In this document: piece by piece, positions 16,154-24,888 of the stretch
Numbering within the stretch: position 1 is the first letter of the stretch
Layout: every line of letters begins with the position of its first letter
Origin: Polaribacter sp. HaHaR_3_91
GTDB lineage: Bacteria > Bacteroidota > Bacteroidia > Flavobacteriales > Flavobacteriaceae
DNA length: 64,000 nucleotides
Direction of reading: 5' to 3'
NCBI RefSeq assembly: GCF_019278525.1
Contig: NZ_CP058986.1
Coordinates: 1,584,001 to 1,648,000, forward strand
The notes under the pieces: model-generated
What the model was told of the DNA's origin: nothing
The model's database searches: none
Seen by the model: only the letters and a program-made list of their open reading frames with translations
Program-made: the position numbers and the translations under genes

Positions 16154-18628
16154 CTATTGGTTCTTTTCGTTTTCTAATAATTGCTCTAAGGCTATAAAAT
16201 CTGGAACTAACACTTGTCTTGCTTTACTTCCTTCAAAACCACCTACAATACCGGCAGCTTCTAACTGATCTATTAATCTACCAGCTCTATTATACCCTAA
16301 TTTTAATTTCCTTTGTAATAGAGAAGCAGATCCTTGTTGGGCCGTAACAATAATTTCTGCGGCATCTTTAAAGAGTTTGTCTCTATCGGAAATATCTATA
16401 TCAAGACTCGTGCCACTTTCATCATCTACGTACTCTGGTAATTGATACGCTTCTGCATAGGCTTTTTGAGAACCAATAAAATCTGTAATTTTTTCAACTT
16501 CTGGTGTGTCTACAAAGGCACATTGTATTCTACTAAGATTGTTTCCTGCTGTATATAGTAAATCTCCACGACCAATTAATTGATCTGCTCCACCAGCATC
16601 TAAAATTGTTCTAGAATCTATTTTAGAGGTTACTCTAAATGCAATTCTTGCAGGAAAATTTGCCTTAATAATACCTGTAATTACGTTTACAGAAGGTCTT
16701 TGTGTTGCTACAATTAAATGAATACCAATTGCTCTAGCAAGTTGTGCCAAACGTGCAATAGGAGTTTCTACTTCTTTACCAGCCGTCATAATTAAATCGG
16801 CAAACTCATCAATAACCAAAACAATGTATGGTAAAAATTGATGTCCGTCATTAGGATTTAATTTACGTTGTTTAAATTTAGCATTGTATTCTTTAATATT
16901 ACGAACCATAGCAGCTTTCAACAAATCGTAACGATTATCCATCTCTATACAAAGCGAATTTAAGGTATGTACCACTTTAGTCGTATCTGTAATAATAGCT
17001 TCTTCTACATCTGGTAATTTTGCTAAATAATGACGTTCTATTTTATTAAACAAAGTAAGTTCTACTTTCTTTGGATCTACTAAAATAAACTTTACTTCTG
17101 CAGGATGTTTTTTATATAAAAGTGATGTTAATACTGCATTTAATCCAACAGACTTTCCTTGACCCGTTGCACCTGCCATTAATAAGTGAGGCATTTTAGC
17201 TAAATCTACCACAAAAGTTTCATTAGAAATGGTTTTACCTAAAGCAATAGGTAATTCCATAGTAGATTCTTGAAATTTCTTTGATGAAATTACAGAATGC
17301 ATAGAAACAATGGTCGATTTTTTATTAGGTACTTCTATACCAATGGTTCCTTTACCAGGGATAGGAGCAATAATTCTAATTCCTAAGGCAGATAAAGACA
17401 GTGCAATATCATCTTCTAAATTTTTAATTTTAGAAATTCTAATTCCTGCCTCAGGTACAATTTCATATAAGGTAATAGTTGGTCCTACAGTAGCTTTAAT
17501 TTCTGCAATACCTATTTTGTAGTTTTTTAAAGTATCTACAATTCTATCTTTGTTAGCTTCTAATTCTTCTGGATCTATAGAAATAGATTCATTGTATTGT
17601 TTTAAAAGGTTGAAGGTTGGGAATTTGAAATTTCCTAATTCTAGGGTAGGGTCAAACTCACCAAAATCTTTTACCAATTGATTGGATAAATTTTCTGTAG
17701 AATGCTCTTCATCTCTTCCAATAGCAACATCAATCTCTACATCTATTTCTACCTCTTTTTCTTCTTCTTTCGCTATTTCAGTTTTTAATACAGGTCCTGT
17801 ACTTTTTTCCGTGTTTAAAGAAATTTCTTCTTTTTTAGACGATACATCAGAATATTTAGAAATTGTTGGTTGTTTTTTTTCTAAAGATAATTCTACAACA
17901 GATTTTTCTTTCTGATCATTTTTTAAAGGTACCGTTTCTGTTTTTTCTACAGTTTTTACAGATGTAACGGTTTCTTGTGTTGTTTCATTAAAAACGGCTT
18001 CTTCTGCTTTTCTGGCTTCTCTTTCTTCTCGCTTTATTTTTAAGGTTTCTATGTACTTATCAAAAGTAACTTTATAACGTAAAACTAAATAAGCAATAAA
18101 AAAGAAGGTTAAAAGAATGACCAAACCAGTTTTACCTATAAATGCTTGTAAAAACTCATTAATTTCATAACCGATAATACCAGATAACAATGCGTACTTG
18201 TCATATGCAAAACCTAACGTTATAGAAATCCATATCATCACCAAAAGAGACCAGTTCCAAGAAATTATTAATGAAGAGAATTTCTTTTTAAAAAGGATAT
18301 ACCAACCTGTTAAAAGTATCTGAAATGCGACTATAAAAGCTGCTATTCCAACCCCAGAATAGATGAAAAAGTTACTTAAATTAGCGCCAATTTTTCCAAG
18401 TAAATTTTTACTTCTAACTGTTTTATCTGCAAATTCTTTAAGTATGCTTTGATCTTCTTGCCAATTAAAGAAAAAAGAAATAAAAGCAATACAGAGGAAA
18501 ATTGAAAATAAAATTAAGAAAGATCCTAAAATTGTCTTTGCTTGTCTTGTTTTAAAATATGCAAAAATACTCGGTTTTTGTTCCGAAGAATTTAAGGGTT
18601 TTTTTGAACTTGTTCTTCTCTTAGCCAT
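16154..18628 (-). CDS. ftsK: DNA translocase FtsK
   Basis: Septal DNA pump for chromosome dimer resolution and segregation. The N-terminus has about four membrane helices (ILGSFLILFSIFLCIAFISF, then three more to about residue 190), a charged linker rich in K/E/T (about 195-320), the RecA-like motor with Walker A GATGQGKS and Walker B region YIVLVIDEFADLI, the RIAFRVTSKIDSRTILD segment and a C-terminal gamma winged helix (LLQRKLKLGYNRAGRLIDQL). An ATG exists at 18670, directly after the upstream stop, but MAKRRTSSKK at 18628 resembles FtsK N-termini and is preferred. Confidence 0.94.
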   Translation of the reverse strand: MAKRRTSSKKPLNSSEQKPSIFAYFKTRQAKTILGSFLILFSIFLCIAFISFFFNWQEDQSILKEFADKTVRSKNLLGKIGANLSNFFIYSGVGIAAFIVAFQILLTGWYILFKKKFSSLIISWNWSLLVMIWISITLGFAYDKYALLSGIIGYEINEFLQAFIGKTGLVILLTFFFIAYLVLRYKVTFDKYIETLKIKREEREARKAEEAVFNETTQETVTSVKTVEKTETVPLKNDQKEKSVVELSLEKKQPTISKYSDVSSKKEEISLNTEKSTGPVLKTEIAKEEEKEVEIDVEIDVAIGRDEEHSTENLSNQLVKDFGEFDPTLELGNFKFPTFNLLKQYNESISIDPEELEANKDRIVDTLKNYKIGIAEIKATVGPTITLYEIVPEAGIRISKIKNLEDDIALSLSALGIRIIAPIPGKGTIGIEVPNKKSTIVSMHSVISSKKFQESTMELPIALGKTISNETFVVDLAKMPHLLMAGATGQGKSVGLNAVLTSLLYKKHPAEVKFILVDPKKVELTLFNKIERHYLAKLPDVEEAIITDTTKVVHTLNSLCIEMDNRYDLLKAAMVRNIKEYNAKFKQRKLNPNDGHQFLPYIVLVIDEFADLIMTAGKEVETPIARLAQLARAIGIHLIVATQRPSVNVITGIIKANFPARIAFRVTSKIDSRTILDAGGADQLIGRGDLLYTAGNNLSRIQCAFVDTPEVEKITDFIGSQKAYAEAYQLPEYVDDESGTSLDIDISDRDKLFKDAAEIIVTAQQGSASLLQRKLKLGYNRAGRLIDQLEAAGIVGGFEGSKARQVLVPDFIALEQLLENEKNQ

Positions 18629-18670
18629 TAATAATTTTTGGTCGTTTTTAGCATTAAATAAAAAAATCAA

Positions 18671-19051
18671 CTAAAATAAGATCGTTATTTTAGGGATGTA
18701 TATAAAACCTGCAATAATTAATGAAGTAAAAGCTGCAAAGCTTGGTGCGCCTGCAGCTATATCTTTAATAAAACCTATTTTCTCGTGATAATCTGGGTGT
18801 ACAAAATCTGCCACTTTTTCTATGGCAGTGTTTAAAGCTTCTGCCACTAAAACGAGGCCGATAACGATAAACTGAAACATCCATTCTATATTAGAAATAT
18901 TAAAATAAAAACCTAAAATAGTAGCAAGTACAGCAACAAAAAGTTGTGCTTTTATGCTGTCTTCTGTAGTCATTAAAAGCCACATACCTCTTAAGGCAAA
19001 CTTAAAACTACGAAGTCTTCCTCTTATAAAGCTATCATTAGGATTCTTCAT
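18671..19051 (-). CDS. dgkA: Diacylglycerol kinase family protein (undecaprenol kinase-like)
   Basis: Small integral membrane kinase of the DgkA/UdpK family, 126 residues. It has three helices (FVAVLATILGFYFNISNIEW, FQFIVIGLVLVAEALNTAI, a last one near 100-120) and the signature EALNTAIEKVADFVHPDYH with AGAPSF downstream. It phosphorylates a lipid alcohol for recycling; the undecaprenol substrate is inferred from the Gram-negative setting and short length. It starts 3 bp after the tpx stop and ends against ftsK. Confidence 0.9.
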   Translation of the reverse strand: MKNPNDSFIRGRLRSFKFALRGMWLLMTTEDSIKAQLFVAVLATILGFYFNISNIEWMFQFIVIGLVLVAEALNTAIEKVADFVHPDYHEKIGFIKDIAAGAPSFAAFTSLIIAGFIYIPKITILF

Positions 19052-19054
19052 AAA

Positions 19055-19552
19055 TTAAATTGCGTTTAAAGCAGCTGTATAATTAGGTTCGTCAACAATT
19101 TCAGAAACTTGCTCTGTATACGCAACGTCTCCTTTTTCATCGATAATAACAATAGATCTAGAGTGTAAATGTGCTAAAGGACCATCTGCAATTTCTAATT
19201 CGTAAGATTTTCCGAAGTTACCATCAGCAAAATCAGATAACATTACTACATTATCAATACCTTCTGCACCACAAAAACGAGCTTGAGCAAATGGTAAATC
19301 TTTAGAAACACATAAAACAACAGTATTTTCTAAATCTGCCGCTTTTTTATTAAATTCTCTAACAGAAGTAGCACAAGTACCTGTATCTACACTAGGAAAA
19401 ATATTTAAAATTACCTTTTTACCAGCAAAATCTGATAAACTTTTTTGAGATAAATCTACTGCAGTTAGTTTAAAATCAGCTGCTTTAGTTCCTGTTTTAG
19501 GTAAGTTACCTATTGTATTTATTGCATTTCCTTTTAATGTGATATTTGCCAT
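19055..19552 (-). CDS. tpx: Thiol peroxidase Tpx
   Basis: Atypical 2-Cys peroxiredoxin reducing lipid and hydrogen peroxides with thioredoxin. The 165 residues have peroxidatic C60 in SVDTGTCATSVREFN, resolving C94 in FAQARFCGAEGI and an additional C81. Length and spacing are those of Tpx. It is first in the operon that continues to dgkA, ftsK, lolA, lptF/G and ribB, with a TActTTTG box 33 bases before the ATG. Confidence 0.95.
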   Translation of the reverse strand: MANITLKGNAINTIGNLPKTGTKAADFKLTAVDLSQKSLSDFAGKKVILNIFPSVDTGTCATSVREFNKKAADLENTVVLCVSKDLPFAQARFCGAEGIDNVVMLSDFADGNFGKSYELEIADGPLAHLHSRSIVIIDEKGDVAYTEQVSEIVDEPNYTAALNAI

Positions 19553-19585
19553 TTCAGTATGTTTTTAGTATGTTTTTTAGAACTT

Positions 19586-19593
19586 CAAAAGTA
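19586..19593 (-). promoter_or_regulatory. -7 promoter box of the tpx operon
   Basis: TACTTTTG on the minus strand matches TAnnTTTG and lies 33 bases before the tpx ATG. No clear -33 TTG at the right spacing. Confidence 0.45.
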
Positions 19594-19723
19594 ATGATAA
19601 TTAAATTATTTATGGAAATATTCTTGTGATTCATTTTATTTTTAAATTTATTTTAAAACCGTAACTAAAAAAATCTCGTAGATATGTTGAACACAAATTA
19701 TTATTAATTTTAAATATCAAATT

Positions 19724-20293
19724 ATGAAAACCTTAAATTTTTTTAAAGTAACAGTTTTAATGCTTAGTTTAGTAATTAGTCAAAATTTTAGTGCACAAGA
19801 AAAAACAAAAATGGTGGGTGGAGCAGAAATGTATCCTTCTAAAAATATTGTAGAAAATGCCGTAAATTCTAAAGACCATACTACATTAGTGGCAGCTGTA
19901 AAAGCAGCAGGTTTAGTAGATGTATTAACTAGTGAAGGACCTTTTACTGTTTTTGCACCTACAAATAAAGCGTTTGATATGTTGCCAGAAGGTACTGTAA
20001 GTACTTTGTTAAAGGCAGAAAATAAAGCGAAATTACAAACAATTTTAAAATACCATGTTGTTGCAGGTAATTGGAGTGCTAAAGAAATTGTAGCCTTAAT
20101 TAAAAAAGGAAACGGTAAAGCTGCTATTAAAACAGTAAGCGGAGGAACCATTACTGCTTGGATGAAAGGAAAAAACGTTTATATTTCTGATGAAAACGGA
20201 GGGAAAGCTAAAGTTACTATTGCAGATGTAAACCAATCTAACGGAGTAATACATGTAATTGATGCTGTTTTATTGCCAAAACCAGCAATGTAA
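19724..20293 (+). CDS. Secreted fasciclin (FAS1) domain protein
   Basis: A 189-residue protein with a signal peptide (LNFFKVTVLMLSLVISQNFSA) and a single FAS1 domain from about residue 40 to the end: ENAVNSKDHTTLVAAVKAAG, GPFTVFAPTNKAFDMLPEG, ILKYHVVAGNW and the closing SNGVIHVIDAVLLP. FAS1 domains mediate adhesion or matrix interactions; the ligand is unknown. Monocistronic with its own terminator, divergent from tpx. Confidence 0.92.
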   Translation: MKTLNFFKVTVLMLSLVISQNFSAQEKTKMVGGAEMYPSKNIVENAVNSKDHTTLVAAVKAAGLVDVLTSEGPFTVFAPTNKAFDMLPEGTVSTLLKAENKAKLQTILKYHVVAGNWSAKEIVALIKKGNGKAAIKTVSGGTITAWMKGKNVYISDENGGKAKVTIADVNQSNGVIHVIDAVLLPKPAM

Positions 20294-20314
20294 AAACGGT
20301 ATTTATTAGTATTA

Positions 20315-20346
20315 AAAATCCACTTTGAAAAAAGTGGATTTTTTGT
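20315..20346 (+). terminator. Terminator of the fasciclin gene
   Basis: Perfect 12-bp stem (20315-20326 with 20331-20342) with a GAAA loop and a T run. Confidence 0.85.
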
Positions 20347-20391
20347 GTTTTTATTTTATAGATAGCAACGATTTATTCTAATTACAAGTTG

Positions 20392-20399
20392 TATTTTTG
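20392..20399 (+). promoter_or_regulatory. -7 promoter box of the MATE gene; decides its start
   Basis: TATTTTTG overlaps a possible TTG start at 20397. Because transcription would begin downstream of this box, that start cannot be used, and the GTG at 20424 becomes the likely initiator. Confidence 0.5.
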
Positions 20400-20423
20400 C
20401 ACTCCGTAAAAAGAACAATAAGC

Positions 20424-21800
20424 GTGAATATTTCTCAATATACATCAGAATTTAAATACAATTGGAAGCTTGCAGCACCAGTAATGTTAGGTATGCTTGG
20501 GCATACATTTGTAAGTTTTATAGATAATATAATGGTTGGTCAAATGGGAACTGCAGAATTAGCTGCGGTTTCTTTGGGGAATAGTTTTATGTTTATCGCC
20601 ATGTCTATAGGTATTGGTTTTTCTACAGCTATTACACCTTTAATTGCAGAAGCAGATTCATCTGATAATCTAAAACAAGCAAAAGCTACGTATAAAAGTG
20701 GTTTGTTTTTATGTACCTCCTTAGGTATTATCTTATTTGCTGGAGTCTATTTCTCTAAGCCTTTAATGTATTTAATGAAACAACCCAAAGAAGTGGTAGA
20801 GTTGGCAATTCCGTATTTAGATTTGGTTGCTTTTTCACTAATTCCTTTAGTTATCTTTCAGGCAATTAAACAGTTTAGTGACGGTCTTTCTATGACGAAA
20901 TATCCAATGTATGCGGCATTAATAGCAAATGTTATAAACATTGTTTTAAACTATTTATTAATTTTTGGGAAATTTGGTTTTCCAGAAATGGGGATTATTG
21001 GTGCAGCGTATGGTACGTTAGTTTCTAGAGTTGTAATGGTGCTTTACTTATGGTTATTACTGCGTTATAAAGAAAGGTCTGCAGAAATAGTAAGAAATAT
21101 AAAATTCTTTGTTTTAGATGTTTTAACGATAAAAAAAATTGTGAATATTGGTTCTTTAAGCGCTATGCAAATGCTTTTTGAAGTTGCTATTTTTACAGCA
21201 GCAGTTTGGTTAAGTGGTTTGTTAGGGAAAAACCCACAAGCAGCAAACCAAATAGCCTTAAACTTATCTTCTATGACATTTATGGTTGCAACGGGTTTAA
21301 GTGTTGCTGCTATGGTTAGAGTAGGAAACCAAAAGGGATTACGAGATTATAAAGAATTGCGTAGAATTGCTTTTTCTATCTTTTTATTAGGAGTATTGTT
21401 AGCGGTGTTTTTTGCATTACTTTTCTTTATTTTTCATAAAAGTTTACCTATGATTTATGTAGATTTAAGTGATACTACAAATTATATAGACAATATGGAA
21501 GTTGTTTCTATTGCTTCAAATTTATTAATAGCAGCAGCTTTTTTTCAAATATCAGACAGTATACAAGTTGTTTTTTTAGGAGCTTTGCGTGGTATGCAAG
21601 ATGTTAAGGTACCTACAATTCTTACTTTTATTTCTTATTGGGTTATCGGTTTTCCGGTTTCTTATTATTTCGGAAGCGAAGAAATGTATGGTAGTTTTGG
21701 TATTTGGTTAGGTTTGCTTGCAGGTTTAACAACAGCTTCTATTTTACTATTTATAAGATTTAATTCATTAACTTTAAAGTTGATAAAAGAGAAAAAATAA
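20424..21800 (+). CDS. MATE family multidrug efflux transporter
   Basis: Inner-membrane drug/sodium or proton antiporter of the NorM-like branch, about 458 residues with twelve hydrophobic segments. Typical blocks are LAAPVMLGMLGHTFVSFIDN, IMVGQMGTAELAAVSLGNS, FSDGLSMTKYPMYAALIANV and GLSVAAMVRVGNQKG. The frame is open from a TTG at 20397, but that overlaps a promoter-like box, and the GTG at 20424 gives the family-like N-terminus MNISQYTSEFKYNWKLAAPV. Followed by an inverted-repeat element and a small acidic-protein gene. Confidence 0.9.
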   Translation: MNISQYTSEFKYNWKLAAPVMLGMLGHTFVSFIDNIMVGQMGTAELAAVSLGNSFMFIAMSIGIGFSTAITPLIAEADSSDNLKQAKATYKSGLFLCTSLGIILFAGVYFSKPLMYLMKQPKEVVELAIPYLDLVAFSLIPLVIFQAIKQFSDGLSMTKYPMYAALIANVINIVLNYLLIFGKFGFPEMGIIGAAYGTLVSRVVMVLYLWLLLRYKERSAEIVRNIKFFVLDVLTIKKIVNIGSLSAMQMLFEVAIFTAAVWLSGLLGKNPQAANQIALNLSSMTFMVATGLSVAAMVRVGNQKGLRDYKELRRIAFSIFLLGVLLAVFFALLFFIFHKSLPMIYVDLSDTTNYIDNMEVVSIASNLLIAAAFFQISDSIQVVFLGALRGMQDVKVPTILTFISYWVIGFPVSYYFGSEEMYGSFGIWLGLLAGLTTASILLFIRFNSLTLKLIKEKK

Positions 21801-21810
21801 TAGTGTCCCC

Positions 21811-21866
21811 TCGAGCGCAGTCGAGAGGTTCTTAAAATAAATAAATTAGTTCTCGACTGCGCTCGA
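21811..21866. repeat. Intergenic inverted-repeat element, copy 2
   Basis: Perfect 16-bp inverted arms (21811-21826 and 21851-21866; arm TCGAGCGCAGTCGAGA) separated by 24 AT-rich bases. Each arm is itself partly palindromic. Same architecture and arm sequence as 29076-29127. It lies between the MATE stop and the next ATG. Confidence 0.8.
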
Positions 21867-21896
21867 ACAGACAGCATCTATAATCAATAAAATATT

Positions 21897-22121
21897 ATGA
21901 CTTTACCTAAATTTTTATTAGCAGATAACAGTAAATTTCCTGAAGATATTTTTGTGTTACACACAGAGTTTCCTCGTTTTTTAATCAACTTAAAAGATGA
22001 TGAAGTAGAGTGGTTTGAAGATTTAACAGGAGAAAGTGAAGAAGATATTGCTACAGAGTTAGCAGATTTAATGGATAAAGCAGGTGCTTTTTATGATGAT
22101 GAAATGAAGGAATTTGACTAA
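21897..22121 (+). CDS. Small acidic conserved protein of unknown function
   Basis: A 74-residue, strongly acidic cytoplasmic protein (LKDDEVEWFEDLTGESEEDI, DKAGAFYDDEMKEFD) without signal peptide or cysteine. Codon use and AT-rich third positions look like those of its neighbours. I recall near-identical short proteins in flavobacteria but no function. It is followed by a good terminator, which supports a real transcription unit. Confidence 0.75.
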   Translation: MTLPKFLLADNSKFPEDIFVLHTEFPRFLINLKDDEVEWFEDLTGESEEDIATELADLMDKAGAFYDDEMKEFD

Positions 22122-22499
22122 GACTCGCTAACTTGTTTTTAGGTTTTAACCCTGAATAACAGTAGCTGTTTTTATAAATAAAATAGGATTATTAAACGCT
22201 TAAAGAATAGAATCTATTTCTAATTTTTAAGCGTTTTTTTGTGTCTAAAAGTTTTTTCATTTAGTTCTCAATATTCGTTTAGAACTTTCCTTTTTTTTTA
22301 AAATCAGCAAGTATAACAGCCATAATTTGATTTGTTTTTTTCTAAGGAAGATCAAATAAAAGTTAAAGAGATAGAAGTGGTGAAAAAAGATGATTTTTAG
22401 ACTATCAATAGAATGAAAAATAACATATTTTAACAACTTGTCTGCTCTAAAAAGAGCCTAAGTTTTAGTATTTTTATCCTATATTTAAAACAAGATAAA
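22122..22499. other. Intergenic region between the small acidic protein and the S46 peptidase
   Basis: It holds the terminator at 22194-22240 and otherwise AT-rich sequence. No ORF, RNA gene or clear TAnnTTTG promoter was found; a near match TATTTTTA lies at 22469. Confidence 0.6.
22194..22240 (+). terminator. Terminator of the small acidic protein gene
   Basis: Eleven-bp stem (22194-22204 with 22226-22236) around a 21-base loop that can itself pair partly, followed by a T run. Confidence 0.75.
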
Positions 22500-24650
22500 A
22501 TGAAAAAAATACTGATTACATTTATTGTATTTATGGTCTCAATTCCTTCAGCATTGGCAGATGAGGGAATGTGGTTTTTAATGCATATTGAGCGATTAAA
22601 TCATCGTGATATGCAAAAAATGGGATTACAATTAACAGCAGAAGAAATTTATAGTGTTAACAATCAAAGTTTAAAAGATGGTATCGTACAATTTAACGGA
22701 GGTTGTACAGCAAGTATTGTTTCAGAAAGCGGGTTGGTGTTAACAAATCACCATTGTGGTTACAATGCAATTGCAGAATTATCTACAGCAGAACAAAATC
22801 ACTTAAAAAATGGTTTTTGGGCAGGTTCTAAAGAAGAAGAATTGAAACCAGAAAGCTTATATGTACGTTTTTTTGTAAGAATGGATGATGTTTCTAAACG
22901 TATTTTATCTCTTGTAAATGATAAAATGAGTGAAAAAGAACGTGAAGCAATCATTAATAGAGAAATTGCTAAAATTGAAAAAGAAAATAACGAAGGTGGA
23001 AAATATACCGTTTCAGTACGTTCTTTCTATGAAGGAAATGAGTTTTACTACTTTGTGTATGAAGATTATAATGATGTTCGTTTAGTAGGTACACCTCCAG
23101 AAAATGTTGGTAAATATGGTGGAGATACAGATAACTGGGAATGGCCAAGACATACGGGAGATTTTTCTTTATTTAGAGTCTATGCAGATGAAAACGGAGA
23201 ACCAGCAGAATATTCTAAGGCAAATGTGCCTTTAAAAGCAAAATATCATTTACCTGTTAATATTGATGGTGTAAAAGAAAACGATTTTGCTATGATTTTA
23301 GGATATCCTGGTAGAACAAACCGTTGGATGCCTGCACAAGGAGTAGAGCAAAACGTAAAATTTGCATATCCTGCTTGGGTAGAAGGTTCTAAATTAAGTA
23401 TGGATGTTATGAAAAAATACATGGATGCAGACGAGTCTGTAAATCTAATGTACGCATCTGCTTACGCTGGTATTGCCAACTATTGGAAAAATAGAGGTGG
23501 AATGATTACCGCTTTAACAGAGCATAAAACGGTTGAAAAGAAAAGTAAAGTAGAAGCGAAGTTTGTAAAATGGGCTAAGAAAAAAGATAATAAAGAAGCC
23601 TACGGAAAGGTTATTGAGAATATCAATAATTACTATAGTTTAACCAACGAGAAGGCAAAACAAACCAACTACTTATTAGGGATGTTGCGTTCTAGTAAAT
23701 TTGCTGTTTTACCATACAGAATTGGTGGTGCTTTAAAGCAATATACAGCTGCAAATGAAGCAGAGCGTGCAAATATGTTACCAAGGTTACAAGCGCTTAT
23801 AGAGAGTTCTTATAAAGATTTTTACTTGCCTTTAGAGGAAGAGGTTTTTGCAAAACAATTAGGTTTGTTAGCATCTAAATCTAATTACTCATTGCCAGAA
23901 TTGGTTGCAGAAGTAGGTGGGAAAAACGACAATGATTTTTCTACGTATATCAAAGCTATTTTTAAGTTGAGTATGTTTACTTCTAAAGAAGGAGTGGAGG
24001 CTTATTTACAATACCCAAATGAAGCTATCTTAAATAGTGATCCTTTATTGCAATTGTCTAATCAGTTATTAGATAAATATAGAGAGAATCCAGAAAACTT
24101 GGTACAAGCAGAAAATGATTTTAAAGCATCATTTAGATTGTTGGTAAAAGGATTGCGTGAATCTGGATTGAGTAATATTAAATATCCTGATGCAAATTCT
24201 ACATTAAGATTGTCTTACGGTAAAGTAAGAGCTTTGCCTGCGGATAAGAGAAAAGATGCGAATGAAAATAATTATACTACTTTTCAGGGGATGATTAAAA
24301 AATACAAACCAAACGATTCTGAGTTTGATTTAGACCAAAGCATGTTAGATATTTACGAAAAGAAAGATTACGGACGTTACGCAAATGAGCGTGGTCAGTT
24401 ACCTGTAAACTTTTTAACGGATAACGATATTACTGGTGGTAACTCTGGTTCTCCTGTTGTAAACGGAAAAGGTGAATTAATTGGTTTGGCTTTTGACGGA
24501 AACATTGAAGCAATGGCTGGTGATGTTATTTTCGACTCAAACTTACAAAGAACTATTAATGTTGATATTAGATATGTACTTTGGTTGATAGATAAATACT
24601 CAAATGCAAAACATATTGTAGATGAGTTGACTATTATTAGTAAAAAATAG
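22500..24650 (+). CDS. S46 family dipeptidyl-peptidase, DPP7-like
   Basis: Periplasmic serine exopeptidase removing dipeptides from oligopeptide N-termini, 716 residues. It has a signal peptide (MKKILITFIVFMVSIPSALA), catalytic H85 in LTNHHCGYNA, the DNWEWPRHTGDF block containing the catalytic Asp and the nucleophile Ser near 649 in TGGNSGSPVVNG. The specificity position (LAFDGN, near 667) is Gly as in DPP7 (hydrophobic P1) rather than Arg as in DPP11 (acidic P1). With the two M1 peptidases and pepE it suggests a peptide-scavenging lifestyle. Confidence 0.94.
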   Translation: MKKILITFIVFMVSIPSALADEGMWFLMHIERLNHRDMQKMGLQLTAEEIYSVNNQSLKDGIVQFNGGCTASIVSESGLVLTNHHCGYNAIAELSTAEQNHLKNGFWAGSKEEELKPESLYVRFFVRMDDVSKRILSLVNDKMSEKEREAIINREIAKIEKENNEGGKYTVSVRSFYEGNEFYYFVYEDYNDVRLVGTPPENVGKYGGDTDNWEWPRHTGDFSLFRVYADENGEPAEYSKANVPLKAKYHLPVNIDGVKENDFAMILGYPGRTNRWMPAQGVEQNVKFAYPAWVEGSKLSMDVMKKYMDADESVNLMYASAYAGIANYWKNRGGMITALTEHKTVEKKSKVEAKFVKWAKKKDNKEAYGKVIENINNYYSLTNEKAKQTNYLLGMLRSSKFAVLPYRIGGALKQYTAANEAERANMLPRLQALIESSYKDFYLPLEEEVFAKQLGLLASKSNYSLPELVAEVGGKNDNDFSTYIKAIFKLSMFTSKEGVEAYLQYPNEAILNSDPLLQLSNQLLDKYRENPENLVQAENDFKASFRLLVKGLRESGLSNIKYPDANSTLRLSYGKVRALPADKRKDANENNYTTFQGMIKKYKPNDSEFDLDQSMLDIYEKKDYGRYANERGQLPVNFLTDNDITGGNSGSPVVNGKGELIGLAFDGNIEAMAGDVIFDSNLQRTINVDIRYVLWLIDKYSNAKHIVDELTIISKK

Positions 24651-24678
24651 TAAAGTCTATTTGTAGATTTTATCTATA

Positions 24679-24711
24679 AAAAAGCTCTCTGGTTTCAGAG
24701 AGCTTTTTTTG
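24679..24711 (+). terminator. Terminator of the S46 peptidase gene
   Basis: Stem AAAGCTCTCTG/CAGAGAGCTTT around GTTT (left arm ends 24691, right arm begins 24696) with a long T run. The stem resembles those at 26811 and 28057. Confidence 0.85.
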
Positions 24712-24746
24712 TTTTAAGGAATTAAAGATTATGAGTGAGGTTTGCT

Positions 24747-24877
24747 TACGTTGTTGTGTTATGGAAAGTTTCGTTTAAATTGAATGGCTATTTTCCGCAG
24801 GAAAATAGGACTTTACAAAAATGCAAATAATTTTGGTTAAGCAATAATTTTGCAATTTTTTTTACACGGTGTTGGCA
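24747..24877 (-). repeat. attC-like element 1, downstream of the T9SS-sorted protein gene
   Basis: About 131 bp beginning 13 bp after the stop of the minus-strand gene. In gene sense it opens ATGCCAACACCGTGTA, closes TAACACAACAACGTAAGC and carries an inner perfect hairpin (9-bp arms, TGC loop, CTATTTTCC/GGAAAATAG). The opening is nearly identical to element 2 and the arms pair end to end, as in integron attC sites. Confidence 0.65.
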
Positions 24878-24888
24878 TTTCGTTATTT

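Noticed and set aside
18629..18670. ATG at 18670 as ftsK start
   Set aside because: It adds a hydrophobic, non-family N-terminus; MAKRRTSSKK at 18628 fits better, although the longer form cannot be excluded.
20397..20423. Upstream TTG start for the MATE gene
   Set aside because: It overlaps a TAnnTTTG promoter box and adds residues not typical of the family; GTG 20424 is preferred.
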